A DNA stretch of 64,000 nt, from contig PDUO01000034.1 of NCBI GenBank assembly GCA_003008705.1, positions 558,001 to 622,000 of the forward strand. Direction: 5' to 3'. The notes beneath the pieces were generated by a model that was given only the letters and a program-made list of their open reading frames with translations, ran no database searches and had not been told where the DNA came from. Origin of the DNA: Pezicula radicicola (taxonomy: Eukaryota; Ascomycota; Leotiomycetes; Helotiales; Dermateaceae). Shown one piece after another: positions 58,801 to 64,000 of this stretch. How positions within the stretch are numbered: the first letter of the stretch is position 1; each line of letters begins with the position of its first letter. A program made the position numbers and the translations under genes.

Positions 58801-60782
58801 GAAGCTGGGTTTGTTGACGCGTAGGAAGATGACGTTGGTCTTTATAGGCAGGAGCCAGGAGGGTAGATAGGCTATTACGTTGGTCCACGTCGTGAAGCGG
58901 TACACGACGCTGGAGTTGTGAGTCCAGGATTTGTAGAGCGTGAAACGATATACGTCGAATAGCCAGTTGAACTTCTCCATTTTGATTCCATTAAAAGAGC
59001 TAGGTTTCTGACCCTGCCAGTTACTTAGACCTGCCAGGTTTACCAATTTTATAGGTTGCCAACGGATTCATATGTGACGTGCGTGAACAGAGTCTCGAAT
59101 CCTACTTTATCGCATTCAGCGAGACCTACAGCTCGTATGCGACACTTTGTGCTGTGGCGTCCCGCACTGCCAAATCACGCGAGAAGATTTACCTCCGTTC
59201 TAGTAGTGTGAGTAGTATATAAAGTTTTCATGAGACCTTCCATCCTCGCACGCAAATTTCCCGTCGATGATCCAATAATGCCAGAAGCGCGACCTGTGAC
59301 CTCGTCCACTGCCCGCTCTCGTCGATGAGCGGGACTCCTAATCTCGGAGTTGATGTAGATATGTCCTACTTCTTGGCCACTAAACAGCTTAAGTGCCTTT
59401 CGCGCAGGTGGGCCCGCCAGGAAGCATCACGCGGTTCGAGCTCCAAGTCGAGCCGGACCGTAAGACCGTGAGGCTGCGCATCATCAGAGGCGCAGAGCAA
59501 GGTCTGTATAAGAAGGCCCAGGTTCTCATATTCGAGTCGGATATCATTGGGAAAACATCGCTTTCGGACGCTGAGATTGAGAAGATAGGTGCGTTCCAGT
59601 ACCCCTAACCGTGAATTCCGGTGCTCATTCTAATCGTGTCGATAGCGGAGAGGTAAATACAAGAGCATGGCAACTACCGTATACTTCTGAATAACTGCCA
59701 AGTGTAGGCTTGCAATATTTTCAATGAGATTACGGATGTTAAAGGACGTTTGGGCTTAAGGATCTCGAGTGCGATAGGGAAACCTATTATTGCTTTTTAT
59801 AATGCTTTTAGATGCAATCTACCGTTATACGTTTGTCCTTTTACTAGAATACGAGGCACTTTGTATACTCTACAGTTATAGTCTTTCGGTAATTCAAACA
59901 GGTGTTGCAGTGTTAGGATTAATTCGAGAAGCTCCAAAGACATACCTCGACCTGGCATGGGGCGTGATGCCTTCGCATTAGAAAACTTTGCTGTTCGAGA
60001 TCGGGCCAATAAACCGGGACGGGAGACAACCTGCTGGTTAGCACTAGACTCAACGGAAAGGCTTTAAGCTGAAATCAGCTACGACTAAACATTCACGACA
60101 TACGGAAGTTCTTGCCATCCACATCGCCAACGACGCGCGAATCGGAGGATTGCCACAACGAGGTTTTGACATGCTGTCAAGTGCGGCTTGATTTTTTTCA
60201 CAAGATGTTACCTAATCTAGTGCCAGCTTGCTCGAGCGTCGTGATAGCAACAATGAGAAGTGAGAGCCAGTCGTGGATACGCAAGATATAACACAGAAAA
60301 CGACTCGCACTTGCAGAGATCTAGTCTAATAGGGCTGAGTTTCGTCTTGTGCTAGTAATATATACAACACGAGAAGTAATGCGAGCGTAAAGCTAAAAAC
60401 TAGAAAAGACTAGTATAACCTTACTACTTAAGCTTATTTACCTCTAGTACTACCTCTATCTCCTTTAGTCTATATACAAGCTTCTACTTATACACCTAAG
60501 ATATAATTAACCTTTAAGAGGATGAAACTAATTAATAGCCTTTGTAGTAGCTAGTACTAGATCCCGTGACTACTTCTAATCCTATAATGGTCCAACCGAC
60601 CTTAACTTATTTTATAGCGTAAAGCCGTCCTATTTCTTGCTCCTTTTTCAGTTAAGCTATCTTGACCGGAAGTAGACTAGTTATACAAGAGACTTTTCGC
60701 TGCGTCTTTATAAAGGGTTATATTATGCTCCGTTTCTAGAGGATGTCCAAATTTGCTATTGTACTTGTAGAATAACTTTGGA
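55819..60782. other. Long gene-free accessory stretch
   Basis: Nearly 5 kb without a supported gene. 55830-56240 and 58060-58240 are AT-rich with TTAATTTAA words. GC-richer patches at 56500-57200, 58280-58560 and 58760-59640 contain short frames (such as 58708-59046 minus and 59393-59608 plus) without recognisable domains or consistent splicing. They may be remnants of repeats or genes; I cannot identify them. 60350-60560 is again AT-rich. Confidence 0.5.
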
Positions 60783-62830
60783 ATGCACTCCAACACAATG
60801 AAGATATTTCTAGTTCTGTTTTTAGGCCTCTTCCAACTGGTCCTATCAAAGACCGTTACCTATAACTGGGATATTACCTGGGTTAATGCTAGTCCTGATG
60901 GGTTCTCTCGCCCTGTGATTGGGATTAATAACCAGTGGCCTTGTCCGCCGATTCAAGTAAGTCCTAGCTCCACTGAACAAGCATACTCTCTGACCAGGTT
61001 AGGTAACCATCGGCGATCGTGTTATTGTCCGTGTAACTAATCAGCTCGGGAATGAAACAACCTCGTTACATTTCCATGGGCTATTTCAGTCAGGATCAAA
61101 CTCTATGGATGGGCCTACAGGGGTTACTCAATGCCCAATTCCACCAGGAGGCAAATTCACTTATGACTTCAAAGTAACTCTCCACACTGACTGAGCCAAT
61201 TATGGATACTTATTTATTCTAGGTTTTACAGCCAGGAACATACTGGTACCACTCCCACAATAAAGGGCAGTACATAGATGGACTCCGTGGTGAATTCATT
61301 GTTCACGATCCTTCGGCCCCATTCCAATATGACGAAGAGATCACGCTGTCTTTGTCGGACTGGTATCATGATCAAGCTCCTAGCTTGATCAATTACTTTC
61401 AGTCTCAAGCAAATGAAATTGACCACGACGGAGCAGAACCCATTCCATACTCGGCACTTATGCAAGATACGCAAAGCCCCAAAATAGCTGTGGAGCCAGG
61501 TAAAACATATCTTGTTAGGATTGTGAATATGGGGGCATTTGTGGGCTCGTACCTCTCTTTCGATGGACACGATATGAAGATTGTGGAGGTTGATGGCGTC
61601 TATACCGAACCCCAGATCAGCAACCAGATCTACTTGACGGTGGCTCAGCGATACAGTGTCCTCATTTCGACGAAGCGCGAGACGAGCGCTAACTTTGCTA
61701 TCCAGAGCTCCTTGGACACTGCTATGTTCGACACGATTCCTGCTTATGTAAACCCTAATGTAAGTGGTTTTCTCGTATACGATAGCCAGAAGCCTCTGCC
61801 AGAAGTCACTCCAATGCCAACCTTTGCGCCATTCGATGACTTCAACCTTGTCCCTAAGGACCATGAACCAGTTCTTAGGAATGTGGATCATCAAATTATC
61901 ATGGATATGGATTTTATTAACGATCAAGGAGTAAACAGGTAAGAAATCTACTTTTGCCGAAGATGTTGTGGTCCTGCTAACAGCTGTAGGGCCATCATCA
62001 ACGGCAACTCATATATTCCCCAGAAAGTTCCTACTCTATACACTGCGCTATCTGCTGGGAAATACGCTAGCAACCCGATTGTGTACGGAGTCAATAGCAA
62101 CCCCTTTGTGTTGAAGTTTGGTGAAGTGGTTGAGATTGTGTTAATCAACCACGATAGTGGGCATCATCCTTGGCAGTACGTTTCTCCCTATATCTAGAAG
62201 TGTTTTCACTAACGTTAGGATAGTCTCCATGGTACGGAAAACTTAGTAAACATTGTATGATCCTCACTGATATCAAATCTCTCCTCTAGGTCATAACTTT
62301 CAAATCATTGCTCGTTCCAATTCAGATACTATCTACCTAGGTAGCGTTCACGACATACCCAAGACACCAATCCGCAGGGATGTTGTACAGGTACACTCGG
62401 GAGGATATCTCGTCATTCGCTTCCGGGCCGTCAATCCAGATAAGTTCTTCATTACCACGTTGCCAATTTAGCCTGACACTCTACCACGCATTCAACTTTT
62501 CCACTGTCATATCGAATGGCACGTTGAAGCCGGTCTCATTGCTACTCTCATTGAAGCACCAGAGCTTCTCCAGGCAAACCTTAGTATCCCTTATGATCAT
62601 CTAAAGATTTGCGAGGATCAGGGGATTCCGACCCAAGGAAACGCAGCTGGTAACACAAAAAATTATCTCGATGTAACGGGTGCACCCACCCAATTTAATA
62701 AGAACAATCAAGGGTGAGTATACTCAGAAGCTATAACTGTAACTATTGCTTACTTTAATGATTAGAGCGTTGGTTGCTCCGGCATGTAAGAGGAACAAGA
62801 CTTCATTGTTTAAGAAAAACTTATACTAGA
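60783..62830 (+). CDS. Multicopper oxidase, Fet3-like ferroxidase/laccase family
   Basis: Eight exons: 60783-60956, 61003-61173, 61223-61938, 61990-62175, 62224-62231 (8 nt), 62290-62439, 62488-62713 and 62767-62830; phases close to 564 residues. A signal peptide ([17 protein letters not shown]) leads to three cupredoxin domains with all copper motifs: HFHG, WYHSH, HPWHLHGH and [18 protein letters not shown] matches the segment that in Fet3 carries a ferroxidase Glu. The intron 62440-62487 begins ATAAGT and ends AC; removing it gives [14 protein letters not shown] as in the family, while reading through meets TAG at 62469. The C-terminus ends without the membrane anchor of true Fet3 and stops exactly where AT-rich DNA begins, so anchor loss by truncation is possible. 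No Ftr1 permease gene is nearby. Confidence 0.87.
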
Positions 62831-63322
62831 AAACTTATAATAGTACTTTTACTTTTAAATATAATATTAAACTTTTAATAACTATTATATAACTCTTTAT
62901 ACTATATATATATTTTTAATCTTATTCTAACTAGAATAAGTATTTTATTTTAAATAAGTAAGAGTAATATTATAAATATAATATATATATTAGTTAAAAT
63001 TAATTAATAAAATAACTTATAATTTAAAGTTTAATAAATAAGACTATATAAAGAACTATAAGTAAAGATTATATAATAAAGTTATATAATAAATTAATAT
63101 AAAAAATTATATAAATAAATACATTTAAATAATTAATTTATTAGATTTATTTAATAATTAAAAATAAACTAATATTAATTAATAAATATAAAAAGATAAT
63201 TATAAATAATTATTATTTTAAACTAAAATTATTTATAATAAGTTATTTAATTAATTTAAATAATTTACTTTAAATAAGTTTAATTATTAGAGTAGTATAA
63301 TAAAGTAAAAGATTAAATAAAA
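62831..63322. repeat. Extremely AT-rich block (RIP-type)
   Basis: About 490 bp made almost only of A and T, with TAATTA/TTATAA words and virtually no CpA-derived complexity left. It has sharp borders with the end of the multicopper oxidase and the truncated MFS gene, and holds no frame or recognisable element. Confidence 0.75.
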
Positions 63323-63940
63323 CTAGAATAAAAGTATTCCCAGGTATAAAGAGCGCTCCTGCAACGTAGTCATGTCTGCCACGATGATCTCGCCGAGAAC
63401 GTTCAGACCTCCGCCGCCCAAGCCCTGTATAACACGACCAATGATGATGGATGTCATGCTCTGCTCGCGGGCAAAAACGAGAGAGCCCATGGTGAAGAGT
63501 AAGAAAGCGACATTGAAGGGGCTCTTGCGGCCGAAAACGTCGGAGATGCTGGTGTACAATGGCTGCGTGACCACAACACCTAAGAGGTAGGCGATGCTCG
63601 CCCAGAAGGACTGCAAGCTCGTGCCATGTAGCTGGGATGCGATGGACTAGATTGCGTCAATATGGGTGTGATGTCTTCTGGGCGAAGTAAAGCTTACTGG
63701 GATAGCAACAGCAAGAGTGGTAGCATCAAGAGAGTAGATAAATGTCGTGATGTTGAGCCCTAGGAGGGCCAGGTAAAAGTCTATTGGCTTCCTCTGCGGA
63801 ACCACATTATCCCCTTCTGTCTCAATTTCCAGTGCCTGGATAATCTCAATTCTTTCCGAGTCCGTGTTCTGTTCGGGACATGGTGTGATGGATTCGGAGG
63901 GAAATATAGTCTTTACGCTGGATTCTGCTGTGGAATCCAT
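63323..63940 (-). pseudogene. Truncated MFS drug-efflux transporter
   Basis: Two exons, 63698-63940 and 63323-63646 (intron 63647-63697, GT-AG), encode about 188 residues. A hydrophilic N-terminus is followed by helix 1 (FIYSLDATTLAVAIPSIAS), QSFWASIAYLLGVVVTQPLY, SDVFGRKSPF in loop 2-3, IIIGRVIQGLGGGG in helix 4 and the start of helix 5. The frame ends at 63323, just inside the AT-rich block, after about 4.5 of 12 or 14 helices. It cannot be a working carrier. The remaining half is absent from the adjacent 2 kb. The start could also be ATG 63973. Confidence 0.8.
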
Positions 63941-64000
63941 CGTGCTCCGAATGATTACTATCACCTCAATCATAAAGACAAGTTTGCTCGCCGTGCCTTT

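Noticed and set aside
58708..59608. Frames of 112 and 71 codons
   Set aside because: No recognisable domain; surrounding sequence is degenerate. Left as gene-free.
62440..62487. Multicopper oxidase called as a pseudogene because of the in-frame TAG and missing GT donor
   Set aside because: Both ends (AT and AC), phase and family residues agree with a removable AT-AC intron, and all other exons are intact.

Overview
The window is nuclear DNA of a filamentous ascomycete (Pezizomycotina). The signs are short GT-AG introns (mostly 45-75 nt) with CTAAC/CTGAC-type branch sites, a fused highly reducing polyketide synthase, Zn2Cys6 and NACHT-ankyrin proteins, plant-cell-wall glycoside hydrolases, and AT-rich patches with the mutation pattern of repeat-induced point mutation (RIP). 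A leotiomycete-like fungus is my guess; the sequence alone does not prove it. All exon models below were built by hand from splice signals, reading phase and family motifs.

Left part (1-19.5 kb): a truncated conserved fungal protein, a sugar transporter, a 14-helix drug/metabolite exporter, and an 11-exon PKS of about 2844 residues (KS-AT-DH-ER-KR-ACP) carrying a C-terminal carnitine-acyltransferase-type domain (cAT). An ETHE1-like metallo-beta-lactamase-fold hydrolase follows. The last four genes are all on the plus strand. Exporter and PKS look like a very small secondary-metabolite locus with no visible oxidase, methyltransferase or dedicated regulator.

Middle (20-29.3 kb): conserved housekeeping genes, namely a mitochondrial Obg GTPase, an unknown fungal Cys-motif protein, a BFR1-like coiled-coil protein (with a GC-AG intron), RNA polymerase subunit RPB5, and an F-box protein. 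A gene-poor zone follows, holding two back-to-back gene fragments (30.7-31.2 kb), then a complete fungal CorA-like membrane protein (32.4-34.2 kb).

A possible metabolic module lies at 35-42.3 kb: an isocitrate-lyase/PEP-mutase superfamily lyase, a divergently transcribed anion/cation symporter-type MFS carrier, and a Zn2Cys6 regulator.

The right part (43-64 kb) is accessory and partly eroded. It has a GH74 xyloglucanase, a NACHT-ankyrin NLR-like gene flanked by direct copies of a retroelement-like repeat, a RIP-decayed coding relic with 16 TAA/TAG stops and no premature TGA, a GH3-PA14 beta-glucosidase that has lost the barrel segment with the catalytic nucleophile, a Fet3-like multicopper oxidase that appears to need an AT-AC intron, and an MFS gene cut off by an AT-rich block. 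The pattern is a two-speed landscape in which gene islands are bordered and sometimes truncated by RIP-mutated repeats.
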